Below, piece after piece: positions 15,801 through 23,383 of a stretch of 46,136 bases of DNA. The position numbers were made by a program, and so were the translations under genes. The stretch lies in contig NZ_JACADQ010000010.1 in NCBI RefSeq assembly GCF_016106015.1, positions 1 to 46,136 of the forward strand, read 5' to 3'. Below the pieces are notes generated by a model that saw only the letters and a program-made list of their open reading frames with translations, was not told the origin of the DNA and made no database searches. Position 1 is the first letter of the stretch. Each line of letters begins with the position of its first letter. Origin of the DNA: Neoroseomonas rubea. GTDB lineage: Bacteria; Pseudomonadota; Alphaproteobacteria; Acetobacterales; Acetobacteraceae.

Positions 15801-17084
15801 CTCTACAAGGTCGACAATGCCGGCGACGTGGTGGTGGAGCTGGCTTCCTCGGGGGCGGATACGGTCCACGCCTCGGCGACGCACACCCTGTCCGACAATG
15901 TCGAGCACCTGGTGCTGACCGGCGCGGACTCCATCTCCGGCTTCGGCAACGCCCTCGCGAACAACATTCTCGGCAATGCCGGGAACAACACGCTCGGCGG
16001 CGGCTCGGGCAACGACACGATCAATGGCGGCGCTGGCAACGACTCGATGTTGGGCGGCGCGGGGAACGACATCTTCATCGTCGATACCACCGGCGACGTC
16101 GTCGTCGAGGCCCCGGGCCAGGGCACCGACGAGGTGCGTTCCTCAGCGAGCTTCACGCTGGGCGCGGAGATCGAGCGCCTGGTGCTCACCGGAACCGCTT
16201 CCATCGACGGCACCGGCAACGCGCTCGCCAACTTCATCTCGGGCACCGCGGGCGCGAACCAGCTTTCCGGTGGCGCGGGCAACGACACGCTCTCCGCGGG
16301 CGACGGCAACGACAGGCTCGACGGCGGCACCGGCGCGGACTCCCTCGTCGGTGGCAATGGCAACGACTGGTACGTCGTCGACAGCACGGGCGACATCATC
16401 GTCGATGCATCCGGCGCCGACACGGTGCAGGCGAGCATCAACTTCACGCTCGGCAGCGCGCTGGAACACCTCATCCTGACCGGATCGGCAAGCGCCGGCA
16501 CGGGCAACGCCTCCGCGAACCGCATCGAGGGCAACACCACCGTCTCCAACCGGCTCTCCGGTCTCGACGGCAACGACGTGCTGATCGGCGCGGGCAGTGC
16601 CGATACGCTGCTTGGCGGCGCGGGCGCAGACAGCATGGTCGCGCATGGCGGCAATGACTGGCTCGAAGGCGGGGATGGCAACGACACGATCCTCGGTGGC
16701 GTGGGCCGCGATACCCTGATCGGCGGCGCCGGCAACGACGTGCTCACCGGCGGCGACGATCCTGATGTCTTCCGTTTCAACAGCAGCGCGCACGGCGTCG
16801 ACCGGATCGAGGACTTCGTCTCCGGCGTGGACAAGATCGCGATCTCCGCCTTTGGCTTCGGCGGACTTCTCGCGGCTGGGATGGATGTCGGGGCAAGCGG
16901 CCGCTTCATCACGAATGACTCGGGGCTCGCCAACTCCGCGCTCGTCGGCCAGTTCGTCTACGAAGGCGATGTCGGGCGGCTCTGGTACGACGTCGACGGC
17001 ACAGGCGCGCTCGGCCGCGTCGCGGTCGCCGACCTGATCGGCAAGCCTGCGCTCGCCGCGTCCGACATCATCATCATTGCCTGA
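12861..17084 (+). CDS. RTX-repeat protein with PelA-like polysaccharide deacetylase domain
   Basis: This protein has 1407 residues. ATG 12861 is fixed by GGAGGGGAG about 6 bases before it, and no signal peptide is present. Domains in order: residues 1-165, a beta-rich carbohydrate-binding-like region (DGLMSDW, WLNTDQNAATGF); about 168-400, a Rossmann/GATase-like domain (MKVAIVYSE) like the middle domain of PelA; about 410-690, a deacetylase with the PelA-type metal set Asp430-x-Asp432 (NDMDQ) and His514/His518 (HSYSH); about 700-850, a beta-sandwich; about 855-930, an Ig-like module; from about 940, roughly a dozen GGxGND calcium-binding repeats and a C-terminus ending DIIIIA, typical of type I secretion. 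It probably de-N-acetylates a Pel-like polymer outside the cell. No type I exporter is encoded here. Confidence 0.85.
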   Translation: MSGSSILVDGLMSDWTFADRLGYPTNWVSGYDIYGRIEGGTLYMAIVAPVQIGANTTIWLNTDQNAATGFQIFGNAGGAEYNIDFGAGGVPFLYTGNAGEVLVGGASVQYARSADGKTVELAVQLTSLNDTIAPAMDVLIDVNNTSFVPGSFYGAPYTVAPSGSNGSAMKVAIVYSETTAYKFFGGDAVSQTPSTAYTQLFASAQYQAAMAGVPYDILTEADLTDISKLSQYDSIIFPSFSHVDSTKVGAITSALTSAVYDYGVGLITAGNFMTNDQTGGAITGDSYSRLKQLMGLQLVSSDGTLTQIDVKATASTNPIVDDLATGETIRTYTNVFGPIGTQTFGVLNGVPYEVLATQTLTDLETGVQTTTNAIYTTVTGGRNVHFATEGMLADNNLLSRALDWVVSNPVAPEVRLEISRHTAIFGSRNDMDQSQEIVTVNPPGNEPGIYDVMMEILERWKTQYNFVGSYYLNVGDDLSLSGDNGVTDGVGTDWSVSKPYYDRLLALGNELGSHSYSHPFDTNLLTQTELQQEFEWSKTVLQNNMPGLTIAGAAIPGMPQTTAVSLKVLEYYDYLTGGNAMVGAGYPGAFGYLTPDTTKGIYIAPNISSDFTQTGWKNLTFEQAAAGWLKEWNDAIRLADLPVVVFPWHDYGLTGWNTDYGNPNGKVYGNEQMFLPLIEAAYNYGAEFVTLADLAARLAAFEQATLNYTFDAVADTITGAVTGALGTFQLDLDTQIASVSIGGAAWYAYDGDSVFLPAGASNFTITLGATPVDVTRIVQLPARGHLISVAGDGSNLSFALNGEGKVIVDLKTFAASEFAVSVTGATVTKLQDGMLELLLPSLGLHNVAVNLVPPTGLIAAPAIADVATNLTRSLITGTASAGATVTVTEGAATLGTVVADGSGAWSLSVAPLSNTIHTLNVVAIGAGGIVREGGVARIGTTANESLTGTQNGDLLLGAAGNDTLDGGSAADTMKGGTGNDLYKVDNAGDVVVELASSGADTVHASATHTLSDNVEHLVLTGADSISGFGNALANNILGNAGNNTLGGGSGNDTINGGAGNDSMLGGAGNDIFIVDTTGDVVVEAPGQGTDEVRSSASFTLGAEIERLVLTGTASIDGTGNALANFISGTAGANQLSGGAGNDTLSAGDGNDRLDGGTGADSLVGGNGNDWYVVDSTGDIIVDASGADTVQASINFTLGSALEHLILTGSASAGTGNASANRIEGNTTVSNRLSGLDGNDVLIGAGSADTLLGGAGADSMVAHGGNDWLEGGDGNDTILGGVGRDTLIGGAGNDVLTGGDDPDVFRFNSSAHGVDRIEDFVSGVDKIAISAFGFGGLLAAGMDVGASGRFITNDSGLANSALVGQFVYEGDVGRLWYDVDGTGALGRVAVADLIGKPALAASDIIIIA

Positions 17085-17154
17085 CCCGATGCGCGAGATC
17101 CTGACCCATGCGCAAGCCAGAACGACCCCCTCGCCGACACAGGGAGCCGCTTCG

Positions 17155-17523
17155 ATGACCCAGACTGTGATCATCGTCGACGACAACATCCTTTCCGCCC
17201 GCCTCTACAAGGCCATCCTGGCGTCGCTCGACTGCCGTGTCCTGGTGGCGAGCAACGCCGCCGAAGCGGCGCGGCTGGCGGGTGCCCTGCAGTCCGGCCC
17301 GATGCTCGAGACGATCGACACCGCACTGCGCTGGGAGCAGGAGGACGGATCGGAGGACACCGACCAGGGCCGCCCGTTGTTCCTCGTTGCCGCGGCCAGG
17401 GAACTGGAGACGATGCAGGAAGTGGCGCGCAACACGGGCGGTGATGCCGTGACACTGCGCAAGCCTGTGGCGCGAGACGGACTTGAGACCCTTGTGCGGC
17501 GCCACTTCGGCGCCGGTCACTGA
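17155..17523 (+). CDS. Stand-alone receiver-like protein, divergent
   Basis: This is a 122-residue CheY-fold protein. Asp9 and Asp10 form the acidic pair (IIVDDN) and Lys103 sits in LRKPV, as in receivers. The usual xxDxxMP phosphorylation loop is replaced. Asp55 (LETIDTALRW) is at about the right distance but in an atypical sequence. An acidic insertion (EQEDGSEDTDQG, about 61-72) follows, so phosphorylation is uncertain. ATG 17155 has AGGGAG upstream; an earlier in-frame start at 17077 would overlap the RTX gene. It lies between the two halves of the PelA activity, so a regulatory role in polysaccharide production is plausible but unproven. Confidence 0.75.
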   Translation: MTQTVIIVDDNILSARLYKAILASLDCRVLVASNAAEAARLAGALQSGPMLETIDTALRWEQEDGSEDTDQGRPLFLVAAARELETMQEVARNTGGDAVTLRKPVARDGLETLVRRHFGAGH

Positions 17524-17555
17524 GGAAGGACTGCGGGGGCAGTTTGACCAGGCGA

Positions 17556-17573
17556 GGTGTCCGACCGGACACC
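17556..17573. promoter_or_regulatory. 18-bp dyad, possible operator
   Basis: GGTGTCCG (17556-17563) and CGGACACC (17566-17573) form a perfect 8-bp inverted repeat with a 2-base centre, just after the receiver-like gene. The near-absence of a loop argues for a protein-binding site rather than an RNA hairpin. It lies upstream of the coupled pel-type run. Confidence 0.35.
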
Positions 17574-17591
17574 CGGCAAGGAGACTGCGGC

Positions 17592-17867
17592 ATGGTCGGG
17601 AACGTTGGCCTTGTGGGACGTGGTGCCGCGGCGCCGCTCCTGCCGCGTGACCACCGCCGCCGTGCCGCCGTCCCGCATGACGGAATCACCTTGCATCTCC
17701 GCGGAATGCTGCGACCACAAGACCGCGCCATGCCGATCTACCGGAGCCGGAAGGGCACCACGCGCTGTCCGTCAGGCGCCGTGACGCCGGCAGGAGCGTT
17801 GATGATGTCCGCTCCCCTCCGCGCAAAGCCTGTCGCATCCTGCCTGCGGGACACGACCGGATGCTGA
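17592..17867 (+). CDS. Possible small ORF of unknown function (91 residues)
   Basis: ATG 17592 has a good ribosome site (AAGGAG, about 8 bases upstream) and opens 91 codons. The protein is Arg/Pro-rich, has no recognised domain, signal peptide or membrane segment, and its third-position GC looks lower than in the neighbouring genes. The opposite strand is also open here (to 17738), so the open frame may be accidental. I list it as a candidate only. Confidence 0.25.
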   Translation: MVGNVGLVGRGAAAPLLPRDHRRRAAVPHDGITLHLRGMLRPQDRAMPIYRSRKGTTRCPSGAVTPAGALMMSAPLRAKPVASCLRDTTGC

Positions 17868-18114
17868 TCGGCACCAGGCGGGATGGATCGCTCGCGACGG
17901 GCTTCGATGGGCGGGCGATGTGCGCCGGCGTTGCCACGCGCGCCTCCGCCGCCTTCGCCGGCGGAGGTGCCATACCCTATGACGGGGATCGTGCTGCCGT
18001 GGGTCGTGGTGCCATCGGGGTTCGCGGCGCATCTGCGCGTCGCGTCCTCCGCAGCGCGCCTGGCATTGCCACCGCACGCAAAGGCGTCGGCCGGGTTGGG
18101 GAGCAGGCAGCGAA
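17868..18114. other. Spacer upstream of the pelA-hydrolase gene
   Basis: There is no convincing gene in these 247 bases. A perfect 9-bp stem (CCTCCGCCG 17943-17951, CGGCGGAGG 17959-17967) with a 7-base loop is present, without a T-run. The minus strand is open across 17738-18355 with fairly high third-position GC but no clear start or family, so a remnant or an unrecognised antisense gene cannot be excluded. The region probably holds the leader of the coupled pel-type run. Confidence 0.4.
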
Positions 18115-19017
18115 ATGCCGGGCAAGGACGGCATGATGAGGCGCGCGACGGGGGCGATCGGACGCCGGCTTGCAGCCGCGATCCTGGGCACCGGCGCCCT
18201 GGGTGGCTTGTCGGCACGCGCCGCGCGCGCGTGCTCGGGCGTGGATTGCCGCTTCCTCGTCTACTATGGCCAGGATGAAGCAGCCCCGGTCGGCGACTAC
18301 GATGTCGCGGTTCTGGATGCGGAGGCGCCGGCCGCGCTGCTCGCACGCCGTGCACCGGGCGCGCGCCTGCTTGGCTACGTCAGCATGGGCGAGGTGCATG
18401 CGAGCCGCGCCTATTTCACGGAGGCCGAGGCGGGCGGCATCCTGCTCGGACGAAATCCGAACTGGCCCGATGCCTGGTTCGTCGACATGCGGGCGCCGTT
18501 GTGGGGGCGGCTCGTCCTCGACCGCATTGTCCCCGCCGCGCTTGCACGCGGCTTCGATGGCGTGTTCCTCGATACCATCGACGACGCGGAGTTTCTCGAA
18601 CAGCGCGACCCTCGCCGCCATGCCGGCATGATCGACGCCGCGGCCGGACTTGTGCGACGCATGCGGCGGCGCTTCCCCACGGCGGGCATCATGGTCAATC
18701 GAGGCTACGCCGTGCTTCCGAGCATTGTCGGGCAGTTCGACATGCTGCTCGGCGAATCGGTGCGCACGACGCATGAAGCCGATGGCACCACCTATCGACG
18801 CCTGCCGGAGCACGACTACGCCTGGCAGCGTGATGCGATGTGGGAGGCACGGCGCCGTTTCCCCTCGCTGCGTCTCTTCTCGCTCGACTACTGGGATCCG
18901 GCGGATCGTGATGGAATCGCGCGCATCTACGCGGAGCAGCGCCGCAACGGCTTCGTGCCCTACGTCGCGACCCCCGATCTCACGCGCATCGTCCCGCCAC
19001 CGAGGGAGGCATCATGA
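18115..19017 (+). CDS. PelA-like glycoside hydrolase (GH114/GH166-type) as a separate protein
   Basis: This protein has about 300 residues (ATG 18115; internal starts at 18133 and 18136 are equally possible). An Arg-rich N-terminus and hydrophobic stretch ending ARAARA form a Sec- or Tat-like signal peptide, so it is exported. The TIM-barrel sequence has FLVYYGQ, LLGYVSMGEV, GFDGVFLDTIDD (Asp153) and MLLGESVRTT (Glu214). This Asp/Glu pair, about 60 residues apart, matches the catalytic acids known in the PelA hydrolase domain, which cleaves alpha-1,4-GalNAc links of Pel. In Pseudomonas this domain is fused to the deacetylase; here it stands alone, and the deacetylase is the RTX protein upstream. 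The stop overlaps the PelB-type start by 4 bases. Confidence 0.85.
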   Translation: MPGKDGMMRRATGAIGRRLAAAILGTGALGGLSARAARACSGVDCRFLVYYGQDEAAPVGDYDVAVLDAEAPAALLARRAPGARLLGYVSMGEVHASRAYFTEAEAGGILLGRNPNWPDAWFVDMRAPLWGRLVLDRIVPAALARGFDGVFLDTIDDAEFLEQRDPRRHAGMIDAAAGLVRRMRRRFPTAGIMVNRGYAVLPSIVGQFDMLLGESVRTTHEADGTTYRRLPEHDYAWQRDAMWEARRRFPSLRLFSLDYWDPADRDGIARIYAEQRRNGFVPYVATPDLTRIVPPPREAS

Positions 19018-22010
19018 GCCAGGGTTCGTCGCTGCCGGTTCCCGTCCAGCCGCGGATCCGGATCGAGCTCGCGCGACCCCGGGCGGAGACCCAGCCGCGC
19101 CCGACGCGCGGCTACCGCCTGCCGCTCGCACTCGCGGTGCTGGGCGCGATCGGCGCGAGCATCGCGCTGATCCCCCGCGGACAGGAGATGGCGCTGCTGC
19201 GCCTTGAATCCGGCGACGCCGACGGCGCCCGCACCTTGCTGGAACAGCGCTACGCGGACGGGGAGCGTTCGCCCGCCACCGTCGCCGCGCTCGCACGCGC
19301 GCGGGCCGAGACGGGCGACCTGCGAGCCGCCATTGCGCTTCTCGAGCCGCTGGCGGCCGAGCGACCGCGCGACCGCCAAGTGCTCGAAGCCCTCGTCGCC
19401 TATCGCCGCCAGCTCGGGGAGGATCGCGCCGGCCTGCTGCGGGCCCTGATCGCCCTGCAGGCAGTGGCGCCTGCGCAGCCCCGGCTGCGGGAGATCGCCG
19501 GCCTGCACGGACTGCTCGGCCAGGTGGAGGAACAACGCGCCGTCCTGCGCGGACTGACCGCCGACGCCACGGCAGAGCCTGCGGACCTGCTTGCGCTCGC
19601 GCGTCTCGATGCTGCGGCGGCCGCGCCGGCCGAAGGGCTGGCCGCGCTGCGGCGCCTCGCGCGGCAGCATCCGCGCGCCTATGACGTGCATGCTGCGGCG
19701 CTTGCCGTCTCGCTGCATGTCGAAGCGGGGCAGGCCGAAGCCGCCGCCTCAGTGGCGCGGGACTGGCTCGCCGCGCAGGATCGCGGCGCTGCCGCGGCTG
19801 CTGCGCCGATGCTGGCAAGCTTCCTCGCCGCCGCGCGACGACCCGACCTCGCGGTGCTTGTGCTTGAACCGCTGGCCGGCGTGGCGGCCCCTCCCGCCCT
19901 GGTGCTGGCGCTGGCGCAGGCGGAGATCGATGCGCGCCGCGAGCGTGCCGCGCTCGATCGGCTCGAGACGCTCGCCGCGGAAGCGGGCGGCAGCGCGGCG
20001 GTCGAGGCGGCGACGCTGCGCCTGCGCCTCGCGGTAGCCCTCGGTGAGACCGCCCGCGCGATCGCGGCAGTGGAAGCGATGCCTGCGGGCCAGGCATCGG
20101 CGGCGATGCTGTCGACCTTGGCGGCGGTCGCGCTCGATGCGGGGCAGACGGAAGTGCTCAGGCGCCTGCTCGCCTGGGGTGGGCCGGATGTGCTGGAGGG
20201 CGATCCTGGCCTCGCGGCGGAGGTGGCACTCCAGCTCGGCGACCGGGTCGCCGCGCGGCGCTGGGCGCAGCTTGCCCTCGTGTCGCGTCGCGACGCGGCG
20301 GATCCACGGCGCGCACTCGGGTTCGCAGGCGTCCTCATGGCCCTCGGGCATCCGGATCCGGCGACCGACATCCTGGCGCGCATCAGCGCGCGTCCCGAGC
20401 TGCCGCCCGCCTTGCTGGCCGAGATCGCACGGTCCTTCGTGCGCATGGAGCAGGCGGAACAGGGCGCCGCCCTGTTCGACGCCCTGCGCGCGCAGCGGCC
20501 CTCGGTCGCGCTCGATGCCGCCTGGCTGCTGACCGCGGCGGCGCTCACCGACCGGCAAGACGCTGCCGCAGCCTGGATTGAATCGGAGGCCGGCGCCGCG
20601 GCGCCGCCTGCCCTCTTGCGGGACACGCTGCACGTCGCGGTCGACGCGAAGGCGCATCGCACCGCAATCGCCGCCGCACGGCGTCTTGCCACTCAGGGCG
20701 CGGTGCCGGAGCGGCTCATCCTCGCGCGCCTTCTGCTCGACGCAGGCGAGCCGGCGCAGGCCTTGCCGATCCTGCGCGCACTCGCCGCCGAGGGCGCCGC
20801 CGAGCCGACGCTGCTCGAAGCCGCACGGCATGCCGCGTGGCGCCAGGGGGACACCGCCGCGGCGGCGGAGCTCCGTGCGTTCTGGACCGCGCGGCTTTCC
20901 GCCGCATCGACCGACGCGGAGCGCGGCGCCGCGCTCGCGATGCTGAACGAACTCGGCGCGCGGGCGGAGATGCTGCCCGCACTGCGCGCCATGGCCGTCG
21001 CGCAACCCGAGGCATGGCTCTGGTCCTACACCGAGGCTGCCGACCGCGCTGGCCGCCGCCAGGACGCCACCGCTCTTTGGGCGGAGCTGGCGCGCCGCCA
21101 AACCCTGCCGATGGCTCTGCGGCGACAGCTCGCCTTCGGCCTTCTGGAACGCGGCGCGCGTGGCGAGGCCGAGCCGGTGTTCCGCGAACTCGCCGCAACC
21201 GCCGGCGCAGACAGTGCCGAGGTCCGTCAGCTTCTGTTCGTCTGGGGTCAGCGGCCGAGTGCCGCGGCGATGTCCTGGCTCGAGGCGCGCGCTCGCGCAG
21301 CCACCGGGCAGGAGAAGGCCGCATGGATGCGCCTGCTGACGGAACGCGGCGGCGCACGCGGAGCGATCGCTGCATATCGCTCTTCTCCCGATGCCGGTGG
21401 AGCGGCGGGACCTGCGCGTGATGCCTATCTGACGGCGCTCTCCGTCGCGGGCGACCGTGCCGGGCTCGCCGCGGCGCTGCGCGAGGAACTGGCGCGCCAG
21501 CCGGCGCCTGATCGCCTGCAGATGCTCGCCGGCCTCGCCGGCCAAACCGGCAGCGAGGCACTGGAGGATCAGGTCCAGCGGGCCCTTGTGCTGAACGGCG
21601 GCGGCGATCCCGCGATGCGCCGACGCGTCGCTTTCGCCGCCTGGCGCCAGGGTGACGCCGCGCTCGCGGAGCGTCTGTTGGCCGAGCACGCGCAGGCCAC
21701 GGGAGGCGACCCGGAGACACTTTTCATCCTCGGCGAGATCCGGCTACGCCAGCGTGACCCGGATGGCGCGCGCCGTTGGCATGAGGCCGCACTGCGGCGG
21801 ATCGGCAACAGCAGCGAACGTTCCACCGACGCACGAAAAATGCAGGCGACGCTGCTGCGCCGCGTCGGCGCGGGAGAGCGGGCTTTGCCGATTTATGAAG
21901 CGCTGCTGGCCGAGCGTCCGGACGATCGGCATCTTCGCGCCGATCTCGTCTCGCTGCTAATCGAGATGCGCGACTACGGGAGAGCGCAGACCGTGCTGGC
22001 TGGCCGATGA
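19014..22010 (+). CDS. pelB: PelB-like TPR protein (periplasmic part)
   Basis: This is a 998-residue protein. A short cytosolic N-terminus is followed by one membrane helix (about residues 38-58, LALAVLGAIGASIALI). The remainder is an Ala/Leu/Arg-rich helical array of TPR-type repeats with no beta-barrel. It matches the N-terminal part of PelB (about 1190 residues in Pseudomonas), which lies in the periplasm and couples hydrolase and export. The barrel is encoded by the next gene, so PelB is split here. Both ends overlap their neighbours by 4 bases (ATGA), consistent with a tightly coupled operon. Assignment rests on position and architecture, because TPR sequence alone is weak evidence. Confidence 0.8.
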   Translation: MSQGSSLPVPVQPRIRIELARPRAETQPRPTRGYRLPLALAVLGAIGASIALIPRGQEMALLRLESGDADGARTLLEQRYADGERSPATVAALARARAETGDLRAAIALLEPLAAERPRDRQVLEALVAYRRQLGEDRAGLLRALIALQAVAPAQPRLREIAGLHGLLGQVEEQRAVLRGLTADATAEPADLLALARLDAAAAAPAEGLAALRRLARQHPRAYDVHAAALAVSLHVEAGQAEAAASVARDWLAAQDRGAAAAAAPMLASFLAAARRPDLAVLVLEPLAGVAAPPALVLALAQAEIDARRERAALDRLETLAAEAGGSAAVEAATLRLRLAVALGETARAIAAVEAMPAGQASAAMLSTLAAVALDAGQTEVLRRLLAWGGPDVLEGDPGLAAEVALQLGDRVAARRWAQLALVSRRDAADPRRALGFAGVLMALGHPDPATDILARISARPELPPALLAEIARSFVRMEQAEQGAALFDALRAQRPSVALDAAWLLTAAALTDRQDAAAAWIESEAGAAAPPALLRDTLHVAVDAKAHRTAIAAARRLATQGAVPERLILARLLLDAGEPAQALPILRALAAEGAAEPTLLEAARHAAWRQGDTAAAAELRAFWTARLSAASTDAERGAALAMLNELGARAEMLPALRAMAVAQPEAWLWSYTEAADRAGRRQDATALWAELARRQTLPMALRRQLAFGLLERGARGEAEPVFRELAATAGADSAEVRQLLFVWGQRPSAAAMSWLEARARAATGQEKAAWMRLLTERGGARGAIAAYRSSPDAGGAAGPARDAYLTALSVAGDRAGLAAALREELARQPAPDRLQMLAGLAGQTGSEALEDQVQRALVLNGGGDPAMRRRVAFAAWRQGDAALAERLLAEHAQATGGDPETLFILGEIRLRQRDPDGARRWHEAALRRIGNSSERSTDARKMQATLLRRVGAGERALPIYEALLAERPDDRHLRADLVSLLIEMRDYGRAQTVLAGR

Positions 22011-23383
22011 CGAGATACGAACACGATCGCAACGACCGTCCTTTCCTGCCCGCGATGGCGATCATCGCCGGGCTCGCCGCCCCGGCGGCATACGCGGACG
22101 AGGCGACGCTCGGAACGCGCGCAACCGTCGCCGCGGCGGCTGCCATCCCTGCGGCGCCCGCGACCGAGGCGTCACCCGCCGATCAGTCGGCAGCGCTTGC
22201 CCGTCAGGGCGACCTGCGCCTGCGGCTGCTCGACGCGCAGCTGATGCTCGTAACCGGGCGCTTCACCGCCGCTCGGGAAGCCTATGCGAGCCTGCGCGCC
22301 GACATGCCGACGAGCGCCGAGCCCGTTGCCGGGCTGGCCACCGTCGCGCGGGAGACAGGCCGAGCGAGGCTCGCGCGCGAACTCCAGCGCGAGGCGGTGC
22401 TGCTCGACCCCGGCAACAGCTCGCTGGCCGATGGCCTCGCCGCGCTGGAACGCGACCGCGCGCCGCGGCTTCGCGGGGACATCGAGCAGCGCATCCAGCG
22501 TGGCGGCATCGGGTCGGACAAGGCGGACATCACGATCGGCGAAGCCGGCGGCCACTGGAACATCGGGGAGGCCTGGCGGGTCGGCGCGACCCAGGGCCTC
22601 GCGCATGTCGACGCGACGAATGTGCGCCGCCCATCCGGTGCCGTGCGCGACTTCTCGGGGGACCGCATCCGGACCGAGATCTTCGTGCAGCATGAATGGC
22701 GGGAAGGCGCCACGGTCCAGGCCTCGCTCTTTGCCAATGAATGGAGTGCGGGCTTCGGCCTCTCCGGCCGCCTGCCCGACGATTGGGGCTACACCGGCGC
22801 GCGCATCGAGTATCGCCGCCCGGTCTGGGACTTCGTCGAGGCGATCATCGACGGCGCGGTGCGCGACCGCGTGGCAGCCGAGCGCTTCCAGCGCTTCACG
22901 CCGCAACTCACGGGTCGGATCGAGGTCGGGTTGAACCGCTACGGCATCCCGCGTGACGAGGACGACATCCTGAGCAGCGCCACGGTGCGCGGCGAGCTGC
23001 GCTACGGCGACCTCGGCGGCATTGCCGGCCTCTCCATCGCCTATGCGCTGGATGCCGAATACGTGTTGGACGAGACGCGCCGCATCGATGCGAGCGGTGC
23101 TTCCTTCCAGCCGCTCCCGATCGTCGACCGCGAGGTCCATGCGGGCCTGCTCGGCTATGGCGGCACCCGTGGCACCGTCACCGGCGACGGGCGGCTGACC
23201 TACCAGTTCCAGGTCGGCTACGGCGCCGACCGCTACGGCCGCTCGGGCCCGGTCGCCTACGGCACGATCGGCTACGCGGTCGGGCCGCTCGAGATCTCGC
23301 TGCGCGCGGGCTATGTGCGCAACATCGGCCGTTCGCAGGGCGAGACGACGGTGATCGGCGCAGCCATGGCGTTCCTGTTCTGA
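22007..23383 (+). CDS. PelB-like outer-membrane beta-barrel protein (separate polypeptide)
   Basis: This 458-residue protein has a delayed signal peptide (MAIIAGLAAPAAYA, cleavage near residue 31). A short TPR-like part (about 55-145) is followed by an amphipathic beta-rich region with alternating aromatic residues, ending in a terminal Phe (MAFLF) as outer-membrane barrels do. This corresponds to the C-terminal end of canonical PelB, through which the polymer leaves the cell. Being a separate chain with its own signal peptide, it must be targeted to the outer membrane independently and meet the TPR protein there. Its start overlaps the previous stop by 4 bases, and its stop overlaps the PelD start (TGATG). 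Confidence 0.82.
   Translation: MTRYEHDRNDRPFLPAMAIIAGLAAPAAYADEATLGTRATVAAAAAIPAAPATEASPADQSAALARQGDLRLRLLDAQLMLVTGRFTAAREAYASLRADMPTSAEPVAGLATVARETGRARLARELQREAVLLDPGNSSLADGLAALERDRAPRLRGDIEQRIQRGGIGSDKADITIGEAGGHWNIGEAWRVGATQGLAHVDATNVRRPSGAVRDFSGDRIRTEIFVQHEWREGATVQASLFANEWSAGFGLSGRLPDDWGYTGARIEYRRPVWDFVEAIIDGAVRDRVAAERFQRFTPQLTGRIEVGLNRYGIPRDEDDILSSATVRGELRYGDLGGIAGLSIAYALDAEYVLDETRRIDASGASFQPLPIVDREVHAGLLGYGGTRGTVTGDGRLTYQFQVGYGADRYGRSGPVAYGTIGYAVGPLEISLRAGYVRNIGRSQGETTVIGAAMAFLF

Noticed and set aside
15690-16760. Repetitive DNA that might be read as a CRISPR or satellite array
   Set aside because: The repetition comes from in-frame GGxGND calcium-binding repeats of the RTX protein. 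Units vary in DNA sequence, and there are no constant repeats with unique spacers.
2039-17967. Several GC-rich hairpins taken as intrinsic terminators
   Set aside because: None has a following T-run. They are listed as low-confidence hairpins and not claimed as true terminators.
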